A DNA stretch of 64,000 nucleotides from Ottowia flava (GCF_042680565.1 NZ_JBHUEJ010000004.1:1-64000), one strand, 5' to 3'. Counted from the first letter of the stretch, positions 8,279-17,363 are shown. Notes: generated by a model not told the origin, from the sequence alone. Numbers and translations: made by a program.

Positions 8279-9117
8279 CGGCGTCAAATCACCCCTTGAA
8301 GGGCGAGCCCCCGCTGGACCTGGCGCGTTATGGCGCGCGGATTGCCTATGCCGGCCCACTGGACACCCGCCTGGCGACGTTGCGCGCGCTGCAATCGGCG
8401 CACATCGCGGCCATCCCCTTTGAAGCTATTGACGTGTGGCTGGGCGCGGGCGTCAGCCTGGCGCCGGCGGCCATCGAAGACAAGCTGCTGCGCCGCGGGC
8501 GTGGCGGCTACTGCTATGAACAGAACGGCCTGTTCCAGCGTGCCCTGGTCCAACTGGGCTTCACGGTGGAACCCCGCATCGCCCGCGTGCTGTGGGGTGG
8601 TGAGGGTGACGGCGCGTTTCAGCCGCGCACCCACATGGCGCTGCGGGTCGAAGCCGAGGGGCAGCCATGGCTGGTCGATGTGGGGTTCGGCGCCGCGGTG
8701 CCAACGGAGCCGCTGCCATGGCACAGCGACGCCGTGCAGGACACCGCACTGGGTCGTTACCGCCTGGTGCCGACCAGTTTCGGGCGCAAGCTCGAAATCG
8801 AAAGCAACGGCCAGTGGCGCCCGCTGTACGAGGTCTTTGACGAGCCGCCGCAGCCGCAGGATTTCGAGGTCAGCAATTGGTTCACGTCCACCCACCCGGA
8901 CTCGGTGTTCCGTCGCCACCTGATCGTCGCCCGCGCAAGCCCGGCAGGGCGCACCACCTTGTTCGATGCCGAACTGTCTTTCCGGTCACCGGACGGTGCG
9001 GTGCGGCGGCAGTCGCTGAATGCGGCGCAACTGGAATCGGTTTTGCAGGACCAATTTCAACTGGTGGTTGAACCCGCCTGGCGCGCCCGGTTGGCTGCCC
9101 TGACCGACCAGGGCTGA
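8275..9117 (+). CDS. nat: Arylamine N-acetyltransferase
   Basis: The protein transfers an acetyl group from acetyl-CoA to arylamines, hydrazines or related amines through a cysteine intermediate. ATG 8275 overlaps the upstream stop (ATGA) and gives 280 residues, the family's normal size. The triad is visible: Cys80 in RGRGGYCYEQNG, His120 in RTHMAL and Asp135 in LVDVGFG. The N-terminal IPFEAIDVWLG segment (about 47-57) is also typical. Its coupling to a methyltransferase and a divergent LysR gene suggests a small inducible modification or detoxification cassette; the substrate is unknown. Confidence 0.93.
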   Translation: MTASNHPLKGEPPLDLARYGARIAYAGPLDTRLATLRALQSAHIAAIPFEAIDVWLGAGVSLAPAAIEDKLLRRGRGGYCYEQNGLFQRALVQLGFTVEPRIARVLWGGEGDGAFQPRTHMALRVEAEGQPWLVDVGFGAAVPTEPLPWHSDAVQDTALGRYRLVPTSFGRKLEIESNGQWRPLYEVFDEPPQPQDFEVSNWFTSTHPDSVFRRHLIVARASPAGRTTLFDAELSFRSPDGAVRRQSLNAAQLESVLQDQFQLVVEPAWRARLAALTDQG

Positions 9118-9232
9118 CCGGCCCGCGATGCACGCCGAGGGGCAGCCGACGGGCCGCTGCCTCGTCCGCCCTGGACAGATAAAATCATCGGTTTGGCGGC
9201 CGCTGTGTCGGCCACCCGCTCACCGCCCGCGA

Positions 9233-9282
9233 TTGCTATAGATAAGATAGCTATCTGCGTAGATGGCTGTAGGGCTGCAACC
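9233..9282 (+). repeat. Short dispersed element upstream of alaS
   Basis: TTGCTATAGATAAGATAGCT, then ATCTGCGTAGATGGCTGTAGGGCTGCA, a diverged copy ending 10 bases before the alaS ATG. It may supply part of the alaS leader. Confidence 0.7.
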
Positions 9283-9292
9283 CTAAAAGATC

Positions 9293-11923
9293 ATGAAAAC
9301 CGCCCAACCCCCCATGACCGTCGCGGACATCCGCAAAAGCTTTCTGGACTTCTTTGAAAGCAAGGGCCACACCGTGGTGCCGTCCAGCCCGCTGGTGCCG
9401 GGCAACGACCCGACGCTGATGTTCACCAACAGCGGCATGGTGCAGTTCAAGGACGTGTTCCTGGGCACCGACAAGCGCCCTTACGTGCGTGCGGCCAGCG
9501 TGCAAGCCTGTCTGCGCGCGGGCGGCAAGCACAACGACCTGGAAAACGTGGGCTACACGGCGCGCCACCACACGTTTTTCGAGATGCTGGGCAACTGGTC
9601 TTTCGGTGACTACTTCAAGAAGGAGAGCATCGAATGGGGCTGGGAGCTGCTGACCAAGGTGTTCGGTCTGCCCGCTGAGAAGCTCACGGCCACCGTCTAC
9701 ATCGACGACGACGAGGCCTATGAGATCTGGAATAAGGTCATCGGCCTGCCACCCGAGCGCATCATCCGCATCGGCGACAACAAGGGCGGCAAGTACAAGT
9801 CCGACAACTTCTGGATGATGGCCGACACCGGCCCGTGCGGCCCGTGCTCTGAAATCTTCTACGACCACGGCCCGCACATTCCCGGTGGCCCGCCCGGATC
9901 GCCCGACGAAGACGGCGACCGCTTCATCGAGATCTGGAACCACGTGTTCATGCAGTTCGAGATGCATGAAGACGGCAGCCTCACCAAGCTGCCCGCGCCT
10001 TGCGTGGACACCGGCATGGGCCTGGAGCGCCTGGCCGCCATCCTGCAGCACGTGCACAGCAACTACGAGATCGACCTGTTCGAGCGCCTGATCGCCGAAG
10101 CGGGCAAGGTGACCGGTTGCGCCGACCTGGCCAACCCGTCGCTGAAGGTGATTGCCGACCACATCCGCGCCACGGCGTTCCTGGTCAGCGACGGCGTCAT
10201 CCCCAGCAACGAAGGGCGCGGCTACGTGCAGCGCCGCATCATCCGCCGCGCCATCCGTCACGGCTACAAGCTGGGGCAGAAGCAACCCTTCTTCTACAAG
10301 CTGGTGCCGGTGCTGGTCGAACTGATGGGCGCCGCCTACCCGCGTTTGCAGGCCGACGCCAAGCGTGTCGAAGAGGTGCTGAAGACCGAGGAGGAGCGCT
10401 TTTTTGAGACGCTGGCCAACGGCATGGAGATCCTGGACGACGCGCTGATCGCCGGCCGCAAGGAACTGCCCGGTCACGTCGCCTTCAAGCTGCACGACAC
10501 CTACGGCTTCCCGCTCGATTTGACGCAGGACGTGTGCCGTGAAAAAGGCGTCACCGTGGACGTCGCCGGCTTCGACGAAGCCATGGCCGCACAAAAGGCC
10601 GCGGGTCGCGCGGCGGGCAAGTTCAAGATGGACAAGCAGGTCGACTACAGCGGGGCGGCCAACGTGTTCACCGGCTACGACGAACTGCAACACGCTTCTA
10701 AAGTGGTAGCGCTCTACGCAGACGGCGTGAGCGTTGACGCGCTGAAAGAAGGCGAAGCCGGCATCGTCGTGCTCGACACCACGCCCTTCTACGCCGAAAG
10801 CGGTGGCCAGGTGGGCGATTCGGGCGTGCTGGCGGCCGAAGGCGTCGAGTTCGGCGTGCAGGACACGCAGAAGATCAAGGCCGACGTGTACGGCCACCAT
10901 GGCGTGATGACGCAGGGCAGCCTGAAGGTGGGCGACATGGTTGACGCGCGCGTCGACCAGGCCACGCGCGCCGCCACCATGCGCAACCACAGCGTCACGC
11001 ACCTGATGCACAAGGCGCTGCGCGAGGTGCTGGGCACGCACGTGCAGCAAAAGGGCAGCCTGGTCGATGCGGAAAAGACGCGCTTCGACTTTGCCCACAA
11101 CGCGCCGGTGACCGGCGCCCAGATCATCGAGATCGAGCGCCGCGTCAACGACGAGATTCTGGCCAACGCGCCGACGCAGGCGCGCGTGATGGACATCGAA
11201 AGCGCGCAGCAGACCGGCGCCATGATGCTGTTTGGCGAGAAGTACGGCGAGACCGTGCGCGTGCTGGACATCGGCAGCAGCCGCGAACTCTGCGGCGGCA
11301 CGCACGTGCAGCGCACGGGCGACATCGGCCTGTTCAAGATCGTCAGCGAAGGCGGCGTGGCCGCCGGTGTGCGCCGCGTCGAAGCCATCACCGGCGCCAA
11401 CGCGCTGCAGTACGTGCAGGGGCTGGAAGCCACGGTGCAGAGCGTGGCCGCCACGCTGCGCGCGCCCGCGGTGGAAGTGCAGACGCGCCTGTCGCAGACG
11501 CTGGACCAGGTGAAGTCACTCGAAAAGGAAATTGCCCAGCTCAAGGGCAAGCTGGCGTCCAGCCAGGGCGACGAGCTGGTGGGTCAGGCCGTGGAGGTCA
11601 AAGGCATCAAGGTGCTGGCCGCCGCGCTGCCCGGCGCCGACGCCAAGGCGCTGCGTGAAACCATGGACAAGCTGAAGGACAAGCTGGGCACCGCCGCCAT
11701 CGTGCTGGCCGCCGTCGACGGCGACAAGGTGCAGATCGCCGCCGGCGTGACCAAGGACAGCGTGGGCAAGGTGAAGGCGGGCGAGTTGGTCAACTTCGTC
11801 GCCCAGCAGGTCGGCGGCAAGGGCGGTGGCAAGCCCGACATGGCGATGGCGGGCGGCACCGATGCGTCGGGCTTGCCCAAGGCGCTGCAAAGCGTCCAGG
11901 CCTGGGTCGCTGAACGCGCCTGA
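9293..11923 (+). CDS. alaS: Alanyl-tRNA synthetase
   Basis: This cytoplasmic class II synthetase attaches alanine to tRNA-Ala and edits mischarged Ser and Gly. The 876 residues match the usual length. The catalytic N-terminal domain includes RKSFLDFFESKGH, FTNSGMVQFKDVFLG and RHHTFFEMLGNWSFGDYFK. The editing domain has the zinc/active-site pair HSVTHLMHKAL and CGGTHV, and the C-terminal DHHA1 region ends GGKGGGKPDMAMAGG. ATG 9293 starts MKTAQPPMTVADIR; the second Met, at 9314, is an alternative start. The thioredoxin-like gene begins four bases after the stop and may be co-transcribed. Confidence 0.97.
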   Translation: MKTAQPPMTVADIRKSFLDFFESKGHTVVPSSPLVPGNDPTLMFTNSGMVQFKDVFLGTDKRPYVRAASVQACLRAGGKHNDLENVGYTARHHTFFEMLGNWSFGDYFKKESIEWGWELLTKVFGLPAEKLTATVYIDDDEAYEIWNKVIGLPPERIIRIGDNKGGKYKSDNFWMMADTGPCGPCSEIFYDHGPHIPGGPPGSPDEDGDRFIEIWNHVFMQFEMHEDGSLTKLPAPCVDTGMGLERLAAILQHVHSNYEIDLFERLIAEAGKVTGCADLANPSLKVIADHIRATAFLVSDGVIPSNEGRGYVQRRIIRRAIRHGYKLGQKQPFFYKLVPVLVELMGAAYPRLQADAKRVEEVLKTEEERFFETLANGMEILDDALIAGRKELPGHVAFKLHDTYGFPLDLTQDVCREKGVTVDVAGFDEAMAAQKAAGRAAGKFKMDKQVDYSGAANVFTGYDELQHASKVVALYADGVSVDALKEGEAGIVVLDTTPFYAESGGQVGDSGVLAAEGVEFGVQDTQKIKADVYGHHGVMTQGSLKVGDMVDARVDQATRAATMRNHSVTHLMHKALREVLGTHVQQKGSLVDAEKTRFDFAHNAPVTGAQIIEIERRVNDEILANAPTQARVMDIESAQQTGAMMLFGEKYGETVRVLDIGSSRELCGGTHVQRTGDIGLFKIVSEGGVAAGVRRVEAITGANALQYVQGLEATVQSVAATLRAPAVEVQTRLSQTLDQVKSLEKEIAQLKGKLASSQGDELVGQAVEVKGIKVLAAALPGADAKALRETMDKLKDKLGTAAIVLAAVDGDKVQIAAGVTKDSVGKVKAGELVNFVAQQVGGKGGGKPDMAMAGGTDASGLPKALQSVQAWVAERA

Positions 11924-11926
11924 CGC

Positions 11927-12445
11927 ATGAATCGAGGCGTGCTGTCCCGGCGCCATCTGTGCTTGGCCATCGCGGCTGGCGCAGTCGCGGCGCCCGCCCG
12001 CGCGCAGCATGTGGCGAAACCCTGGCCCGCCAGCCGGGCCATGCCGCCGCTGGTCGGCCCCGATCTGCAAGGCCAGGCCTGGGATCTGGCCGCGCTGCGC
12101 GGCCGCGCGGTGCTCATCAACTTCTGGGCGACCTGGTGCGCGCCCTGCAAGGAAGAAATGCCCACGCTGCAGACGCTGGCCGAGCTGGAAGGCGAGCGCC
12201 TGGCCGTGCTGGCCGTCAACGTGCGCGAGCTGCTGCCGCGCGTCGTGCGCTATGCGCAGTCGGCGGGCCTGACATTCGCGATCCTGCCCGACCCGCGCGG
12301 TGAGATCACCCGCGCCTGGGACATGAAGGTCTTCCCCACCACGGTGCTGGTCGATGGGCGCGGGCGGCCGCAGCGCGTGGTCAGCGGGGCGGTCGACTGG
12401 ACGGGCGCTGCGGCGCAGGACTGGATCGCCGCACTGCGGGGCTGA
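11927..12445 (+). CDS. TlpA/ResA-like periplasmic thioredoxin
   Basis: This 172-residue secreted protein has an N-terminal signal segment (about 8-27, RRHLCLAIAAGAVAAPARAQ) and a thioredoxin fold of the TlpA family. The redox motif WCAPC lies at 70-74 within INFWATWCAPCKEEMP, and the cis-proline loop reads FPTTVLVDGRG. Family members reduce periplasmic disulfides, often for cytochrome c maturation; the client here is unknown. It starts four bases after the alaS stop. The signal carries an Arg-Arg pair, so Tat export is possible but weakly supported. Confidence 0.88.
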   Translation: MNRGVLSRRHLCLAIAAGAVAAPARAQHVAKPWPASRAMPPLVGPDLQGQAWDLAALRGRAVLINFWATWCAPCKEEMPTLQTLAELEGERLAVLAVNVRELLPRVVRYAQSAGLTFAILPDPRGEITRAWDMKVFPTTVLVDGRGRPQRVVSGAVDWTGAAAQDWIAALRG

Positions 12446-12608
12446 TCGCCGGGCGATGCCGCGCGCGCTGCCCCAGCGCGGATAATCGCCCCTCCGCGCG
12501 CCGCCCTTGGCGCCGGTCACCTGCCTTCGGGGCATTGGCGTCGCTTGGGTTGAACCGGGCCGCCTCGTGTGCGCCGACAGGTGTTTCCACCCATTCGGAG
12601 TTCTCTAC

Positions 12609-13715
12609 ATGAACCTGGTACGCCGTGCCTTCATCGGGCGCGCTGCGGGCGTTGGCCTTGCCGCAACCCTGCCCTCAGCCTGGGCGCAAACCGCTCCTTC
12701 CCCCGCACCCCACCGCTTCGCCCCGCAGACGGGCGACTGGCGCACGTTCGACGTCGTCACGCGCGTGGACTTGCCCGCCACCCCCAGCGCCACGCGCGTG
12801 TGGGTGCCGCTGCCCTCCGTGCAGACCGCCTGGCAAACGCCGCTGGGCGACAGCTTCAGCAGCAACGGGCAGGCCGACGTCGTGGCCGATGGCCAGCAGG
12901 GCGTGCGCCTGGTCGCGGTCGATTTCCCGGCAGGCACCGCACAGCCCTTCGTTGAAGTGACCAGCCGCGTGCGCACGCAAAGCCGCGCGCCGGGCGCACC
13001 CCGCGTGCGCGAAGACGCCGCCACGCTGCGCGCCGCGCTGCAGCCCACGCGCCTGATCCCCACCGACGGCATCGTGCGCGACACGGCGCTGAAAGCCACG
13101 CGCGGTGCGCGCGGCGACGAGGCCAAGGTGCGCGCCCTGTACGACTGGGTGGTCGCCAACGCGTGGCGCGAGCCCACCGTCAAGGGCTGCGGCGAAGGCG
13201 ACATCCGGACGATGCTGGAGACGGGCAATCTGGGCGGCAAGTGCGCCGACCTCAACGCGCTGTTCGTCGGCCTGTGCCGCGCGGCGGGCGTGCCGGCGCG
13301 CGACGTGTACGGCATCCGCCTCGCGCCCTCGGCGTTTGGCTACCAGCAACTGGGCAGCGGCTCGGCCAACCTGACGGGCGCCCAGCACTGCCGCGCCGAG
13401 GTGTATTTGCAGGCCAAGGGCTGGACGGCGATGGACCCGGCCGACGTGGCCAAGGTGATGCGCCAGGAGCGCCCCGAGTGGATCAAGCGCACCGACGACC
13501 CGCTGATTGCGCCCGTCTTCCGCGGCCTGTACGGCGCGTGGGAAGGCAACTGGATGGCCTACAACACCGCGCACGACGTCAAGCTGCCGGGCAGCCGCGG
13601 CGAAGCGCTGGGCTTTGTGATGTACCCGATGGCCGAGAACGCCGACGGCTGGTTCGACCAGTACGAGCCGGCGACCTTCAAGTACAAGATCAGCGCGCAG
13701 GAAGTGAAGGCCTGA
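12609..13715 (+). CDS. Exported transglutaminase-like (cysteine protease fold) protein
   Basis: ATG 12609 gives 368 residues beginning NLVRRAFIGRAAGVGLAATL, a Tat-like signal peptide with a cleavable AWAQ end. The transglutaminase-like core has the triad candidates Cys212 (GGKCADLNALF), His260 (GAQHCRAEVY) and Asp276 (WTAMDPADV). Such domains in bacteria act as peptidases or amide-modifying enzymes; no substrate is suggested by the neighbours. The frame remains open upstream to 12507, but the signal peptide fixes the start at 12609. Confidence 0.85.
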   Translation: MNLVRRAFIGRAAGVGLAATLPSAWAQTAPSPAPHRFAPQTGDWRTFDVVTRVDLPATPSATRVWVPLPSVQTAWQTPLGDSFSSNGQADVVADGQQGVRLVAVDFPAGTAQPFVEVTSRVRTQSRAPGAPRVREDAATLRAALQPTRLIPTDGIVRDTALKATRGARGDEAKVRALYDWVVANAWREPTVKGCGEGDIRTMLETGNLGGKCADLNALFVGLCRAAGVPARDVYGIRLAPSAFGYQQLGSGSANLTGAQHCRAEVYLQAKGWTAMDPADVAKVMRQERPEWIKRTDDPLIAPVFRGLYGAWEGNWMAYNTAHDVKLPGSRGEALGFVMYPMAENADGWFDQYEPATFKYKISAQEVKA

Positions 13716-13744
13716 GCCCTGTGCAGAGAAGAGCTACTGCTTGG

Positions 13745-13810
13745 AATTGCTCCTGAAACAGTAGCTGCTTGCGCAGGTGGTTGTAGCGCTGGGGTTCGAT
13801 TTGACTTGAA
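13745..13810 (+). repeat. Short dispersed element, near-consensus intergenic copy
   Basis: GAATTGCTCCTGAAACAG, then TAGCTGCTTGCGCAGGTGG, then TTGTAGCGCTGGGGTTCGAT and TTGACTTGAA. This is one of the best-preserved copies and shows the full length of the element. It lies between convergent genes. Confidence 0.9.
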
Positions 13811-13830
13811 ATCGCTGCCCCGGCCCCGCG

Positions 13831-14775
13831 CTACACGCCGTCCAGCACGTGCGTGTCGGTGCGGCGCAGCACGCCCTTGTCGAACAGCGGCGTCAGCAGC
13901 GCGTCCAGCCACTCGGCCCAGCCCAGTTCGGGACTGTGCTGCTGGTGCAGCAGGTGCAGCGTGGGTGCGCTGTCCAACCAGGTGTGAAAGTCGGCCAGCG
14001 GCATCTGCTCGACATCCAGCAACTGGTACTTGACCAGCACCTTGGCCGCGTAGGCCGCGTGCTGGTGCGGGTGGGCGATGAAGTGCTCGATGCGGGTGCG
14101 CGCCCGCGCCATGGCCGCGTCGAACGCGCCGCCTGCGCGGCCGAACGCGGCGCCGTGGCCGGGCACGACGATCCGCGGCGCCAGGCGCTCGATCACGTCC
14201 AGCGTGTCGAGGAAGGGCTCGAAGCCGCCGCTGCCCTCGATGTACGGAAAGATGATGCCGACGCCGTGCTCCCACATCGCGTCGCCCGACACCAGCACGC
14301 CGTGCGTCGGCTCGAACAGCAGCACGGCCAGCGCGTCGTGGCCGGGCGCGGCGTGCACCTGCCAGTCGTAGTTGCCCAGGCGCACGCTCTGGCCAGGCAC
14401 CAGCGCGTGCTGGGCGGCAAAGCGGTCGCAGCGTTGCACCGTGTCGCCAAAGGTGAGCTGGTCCTCGTCCCAGGCCAGCACGTGGGGCAAGGAAGGCTCG
14501 GGCACCCAGGTCTGCGCCTGGGGGTAGGCCGCCTGCAGCGCGCCGGTGCCGCCGCAGTGGTCGCTGTGCAGATGGGTGTGGGCGATGGTCGCCAGTGGCT
14601 GCGCGCCCAGGTGCTGGCGCACCAGGTCGACCGTGTCCGCTGCGTGCTTGACGTGGCCGGTGTCGATGATGGCGGGCGCGTCGCCCAGGCAAAGCAGGTT
14701 GTTGGAGGACAGCCAGTTGCGTTCGCACACCACCAGGTCGCCGGGGAGCCGCAATGGAGACATATGCAACATGTT
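13831..14775 (-). CDS. Metallo-beta-lactamase-fold hydrolase
   Basis: The protein (about 314 residues) carries the metal-binding signature HTHLHSDHCGG near residues 67-77, followed by PGHDALAVLLFEP, GDAMWEHGVG and VVPGHGAAFG, all metal-ligand loops of the MBL fold (glyoxalase II-like subgroup). Members hydrolyse thioesters, lactones or phosphodiesters; the substrate is unknown. The start is ambiguous: TTG 14781, ATG 14775 and ATG 14766 are all in frame near the N-terminus and no clear ribosome-binding site decides among them. Confidence 0.85.
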   Translation of the reverse strand, partial: NMLHMSPLRLPGDLVVCERNWLSSNNLLCLGDAPAIIDTGHVKHAADTVDLVRQHLGAQPLATIAHTHLHSDHCGGTGALQAAYPQAQTWVPEPSLPHVLAWDEDQLTFGDTVQRCDRFAAQHALVPGQSVRLGNYDWQVHAAPGHDALAVLLFEPTHGVLVSGDAMWEHGVGIIFPYIEGSGGFEPFLDTLDVIERLAPRIVVPGHGAAFGRAGGAFDAAMARARTRIEHFIAHPHQHAAYAAKVLVKYQLLDVEQMPLADFHTWLDSAPTLHLLHQQHSPELGWAEWLDALLTPLFDKGVLRRTDTHVLDGV

Positions 14776-14822
14776 CAACAATTAGAAAGTGCTAACATTT
14801 TTGAAGGGGTCTGTTTGCCTGG

Positions 14823-15416
14823 ATGAAGATGGTCAACGCGGTGCGTGGCCGCCTGCCAAGCGTGCCGACACTGGCTTTTTTTCAAGCGGCGAAGGCCCAA
14901 ATGCAGTTTATCCAACGTTTGCGCATCCGCTGGGCGATGCGCGAGTCCAACCTGCGGCGCGTGCGCAGTGCCTGCGCCATACTGATGCGCCATGTCGGTC
15001 TGAGCGGTCGCCTTGAATGCCTGACCACCCGCAACGCCATGGGCCATGCGGGCTACCTGGTGCTGATCGAATCATCACAGCACGTACCGCCGCATGTGCG
15101 CGCGGGCCTGCAGGCCTATTTCAGGCGCAAGCTGACCGAGCTGGGCGAGTTGCGCGGTTCGCCGCTGCTGAATGTGCAGGTGCGCGATGTCGATGACCTG
15201 ACCCACGCGCAGGCGATGCCGGCCGATGTCGGCTCGGGCCACGTGGCTGCCACATTGATGGCCGCCAACGCGGGGCGCGAACCGGGCGAGGAACTGGCCG
15301 ATCTGCGCCGCGACATTCGCCGCCGCTTGAACGAGCGGCGCGAGTCGCGCGCCGAGCACTACAGCCCGCGCCGTCCTATCGCGCTGACCGAGCTGGGCGA
15401 TTTGCCGGCGAACTGA
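14823..15416 (+). CDS. Conserved-looking hypothetical protein
   Basis: I do not recognise this 197-residue protein. Codon use is strongly GC-biased in third positions, as in neighbouring genes, which supports coding. It is basic, with an Arg-rich N-terminal third (RLRIRWAMRESNLRRVRSAC) and an Arg/Glu-rich C-terminal helix (EELADLRRDIRRRLNERRES). No signal peptide or membrane segment is seen. An AGGGG sequence lies about 12 bases before the ATG. An internal start at ATG 14937 is possible. It stands alone between divergent and convergent neighbours. Confidence 0.6.
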   Translation: MKMVNAVRGRLPSVPTLAFFQAAKAQMQFIQRLRIRWAMRESNLRRVRSACAILMRHVGLSGRLECLTTRNAMGHAGYLVLIESSQHVPPHVRAGLQAYFRRKLTELGELRGSPLLNVQVRDVDDLTHAQAMPADVGSGHVAATLMAANAGREPGEELADLRRDIRRRLNERRESRAEHYSPRRPIALTELGDLPAN

Positions 15417-15486
15417 GCGCTGTAGCCGGGTATCGGCTCCGCAGTGGCGGCCTAGCCGTTGTGGTGGGCGCCCTTTCTGTGTCCGA

Positions 15487-16428
15487 TCACGCCAGCGCCT
15501 CGGCTGGGCGCGCTCTCTGCAGCTGGCGCCGTGAACGGAACAAGCGCCGCTGCCCGGTGACCGGGTCATCGAAAGCCAACTCGCGCGCCAGCAGCTGCAG
15601 GGGTTGTGCCGGGTCGTCCGGCTCGCCAGGGCCGCGCAACACCGTCGGGTAAAACGCATCGCCCACGATGGGCGCGCCCAGCGCCTGCATGTGCAGGCGC
15701 AGCTGGTGGCGCTGGCCGGTCACGGGCCGCAGGTGGTAGAGCGCGTTGCCGCCCGCCAACGCCGCCGCGCGCTCGATGTGCGAGCAGCTGTTGGGCGCGC
15801 CCGGTACTTCGCGCGAGAGGAAGAAGCGGTCCGGGTCGCGTTCCAGCCGGCTGGTGTGCGTCAGTGGCGCGGTCAACGTCGGCAGATCGGGCGCGACGGC
15901 TTCGTACAGCTTGTCCACGCGCCGGTCGCGGAACAGCGCCTGGTAGGCGTCGCGCGTGTTGGGCTTGATGGCGAACACCACCAGGCCGGCCGTTTCGCGG
16001 TCGATGCGGTGCACGGGCGACAAATCGGGCAGCGCCAGCGCGCGCTTCAGGCGCACCAGCAGGCTGCGCTGGATGAATTGGCCACTGGGCGTCACGGGCA
16101 TGAAGTGCGGCTTGTCGGCCACCACCAACCCTTCGTCCTGGTACAGCACCTGCGCGTCTTCAGGCGCGTCGGGCTCGGCGTCCAGCTGGCGGTAGTAGAA
16201 GACGCGCTGGCCTTCGGTGGGCGTCCGCTGCGCATCGACCGGCGTGCCGTCGGCGTTCAGCACATCGCCGGCCGCCAGGCGCGCGGCCCACTGCGCGCGC
16301 GGCAGCACGGGCAGGCGCTCGCACAGAAAGTCCAGCACGCTGGCCCACGGCCCGCCGTGCACCACGGCGCAGCTGGCGCTGACGCCGTCGCGCAGCGGCA
16401 GCGCGTCGGGGCGGCGGGGGCGGCTCAT
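15487..16428 (-). CDS. RluA-family pseudouridine synthase
   Basis: The 313-residue product converts uridine to pseudouridine in rRNA or tRNA. The catalytic motif HRIDRETAG contains the nucleophile Asp143. GNALYHLRPVTGQRHQLRLHM is the conserved C-terminal substrate-binding segment (shortened form of family motif III). The family-typical start MSRPRRPDALPLRDGV at ATG 16428 was preferred to longer in-frame starts running through a dispersed repeat. It most resembles the RluA-like group related to TruC/RluC with a divergent N-terminal domain; the RNA target cannot be assigned. Confidence 0.9.
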   Translation of the reverse strand: MSRPRRPDALPLRDGVSASCAVVHGGPWASVLDFLCERLPVLPRAQWAARLAAGDVLNADGTPVDAQRTPTEGQRVFYYRQLDAEPDAPEDAQVLYQDEGLVVADKPHFMPVTPSGQFIQRSLLVRLKRALALPDLSPVHRIDRETAGLVVFAIKPNTRDAYQALFRDRRVDKLYEAVAPDLPTLTAPLTHTSRLERDPDRFFLSREVPGAPNSCSHIERAAALAGGNALYHLRPVTGQRHQLRLHMQALGAPIVGDAFYPTVLRGPGEPDDPAQPLQLLARELAFDDPVTGQRRLFRSRRQLQRARPAEALA

Positions 16429-16432
16429 GCGG

Positions 16433-16498
16433 TTTTCAAGCCCAATCGCCCGCTGACCGTACAACCACTTGCGCGGGCAGCTTCTGTCTAGATAGCGG
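16433..16498 (-). repeat. Short dispersed element between pseudouridine synthase gene and trmB
   Basis: Minus-strand reading: GCTATCTAGACAGAAGCTGC, CCGCGCAAGTGGTTGTACGG, CGATTGGGCTTGAA. It supplies the trmB stop codon (TAG at 16490-16488) and the last residues, and covers the gap to the downstream gene. Confidence 0.88.
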
Positions 16499-17363
16499 GC
16501 GCGGCGCTGCCCGGTGCGGGCCCGCTGTCCGCTGCTGCCACAACACCCGCGTCCGTGCGGCGAAAGACCAGGTCCCACACGCCATGGCCGAGCTTGAGGC
16601 CGCGCCGCTCGAACTTGGTTTCGGGTCGGTACGCGGGTGTGGGCGCGTAGCCGTCGGCGGTGTTGGTCAGCAGCGGCTCGGCCGACAGCACGTCCAGCAT
16701 CTGCTCCGCGTAGGGCTGCCAGTCGGTGGCGCAATGCAAATAGCCGCCGGGCGCCAGGCGCTCGGCCAGCAGACGCACCAGCTTGGGCTGAATCAGGCGG
16801 CGCTTGTGGTGGCGCGACTTGTGCCACGGGTCGGGGAAGAACACGTGCACGCCGTGCAGGCTGGTGGGCGCGACCATGTTTTGCAGCACCTCTACAGCGT
16901 CGTGTTGCAGGATGCGCACGTTGTGCAGGTCCTGCTCGCCGATCAGCTTGAGCAGCGCGCCCACGCCGGGCTCGTGCACCTCGCAGCCGAGGAACAGTGT
17001 GTCCGGCATCAGCGCCGCGATGTGCGCCGTGGCCTGGCCCATCCCGAAGCCGATCTCCAGCACGGCTTTGTCGTATTTTTGGCCGCCAGCCCTAGAGCCA
17101 TCTGCGCAGGCAGCTACCAAATCTGTAGTGGCGGCGTCGTACGGCAGGATGTACTTGGGCCCCAGTTCGGCCAGCGCGCGGGCCTGGCCGATGGTGGTGC
17201 GGCCGGCGCGCACGACAAAGCTGCGCACCCCGCGCGGAAAGGCGACGTTGGGGGCGAAGCCGGGTTGAGCGGCAGCGGCAGCCGCGTGGTCGGCGGCGGT
17301 GGTGTCGGTGGTGGAAACCTCGGGCGGCACAGCGCCGTCGCCGTGCCCGGTAGCGGCCGTCAC
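16488..17363 (-). CDS. trmB: tRNA (guanine-N7)-methyltransferase with an element-derived insert
   Basis: TrmB methylates G46 in the variable loop of tRNA using SAM. Typical motifs are LEIGFGMGQA (SAM binding), HVFFPDPWHKSRHHKRR and HCATDWQPYAEQM. GTG 17363 overlaps the suhB stop as GTGA and gives 291 residues; an in-frame ATG at 17405 inside suhB is an alternative. Just before LEIGFGMG lies ATTDLVAACADGSRAGG (residues about 79-96), which is encoded by a dispersed element and absent from ordinary TrmB proteins. The C-terminus also ends inside another copy. Confidence 0.93.
   Translation of the reverse strand: MTAATGHGDGAVPPEVSTTDTTAADHAAAAAAQPGFAPNVAFPRGVRSFVVRAGRTTIGQARALAELGPKYILPYDAATTDLVAACADGSRAGGQKYDKAVLEIGFGMGQATAHIAALMPDTLFLGCEVHEPGVGALLKLIGEQDLHNVRILQHDAVEVLQNMVAPTSLHGVHVFFPDPWHKSRHHKRRLIQPKLVRLLAERLAPGGYLHCATDWQPYAEQMLDVLSAEPLLTNTADGYAPTPAYRPETKFERRGLKLGHGVWDLVFRRTDAGVVAAADSGPAPGSAAPAI
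17076..17130 (-). repeat. Short dispersed element, in-frame inside trmB (sense)
   Basis: Minus-strand reading: ACTACAGATTTGGTAGCTGC, CTGCGCAGATGGCTCTAGGG, CTGGCGGCCAAAAA. It encodes TTDLVAACADGSRAGGQK just before the SAM-binding motif. Confidence 0.88.

Noticed and set aside
10690..10735. Dispersed-element-like sequence inside alaS (GCTTCTAAAGTGGTAGCG then CTCTACGCAGACGG)
   Set aside because: The encoded SKVVALYADGVSVDAL aligns without a gap to ordinary AlaS sequences, so it is not an insertion; the similarity is probably chance.
9251..11305. 684-codon open frame opposite alaS
   Set aside because: It is a shadow of the GC-biased alaS codons; the translation is His/Val/Ala/Arg-rich with no family motif.
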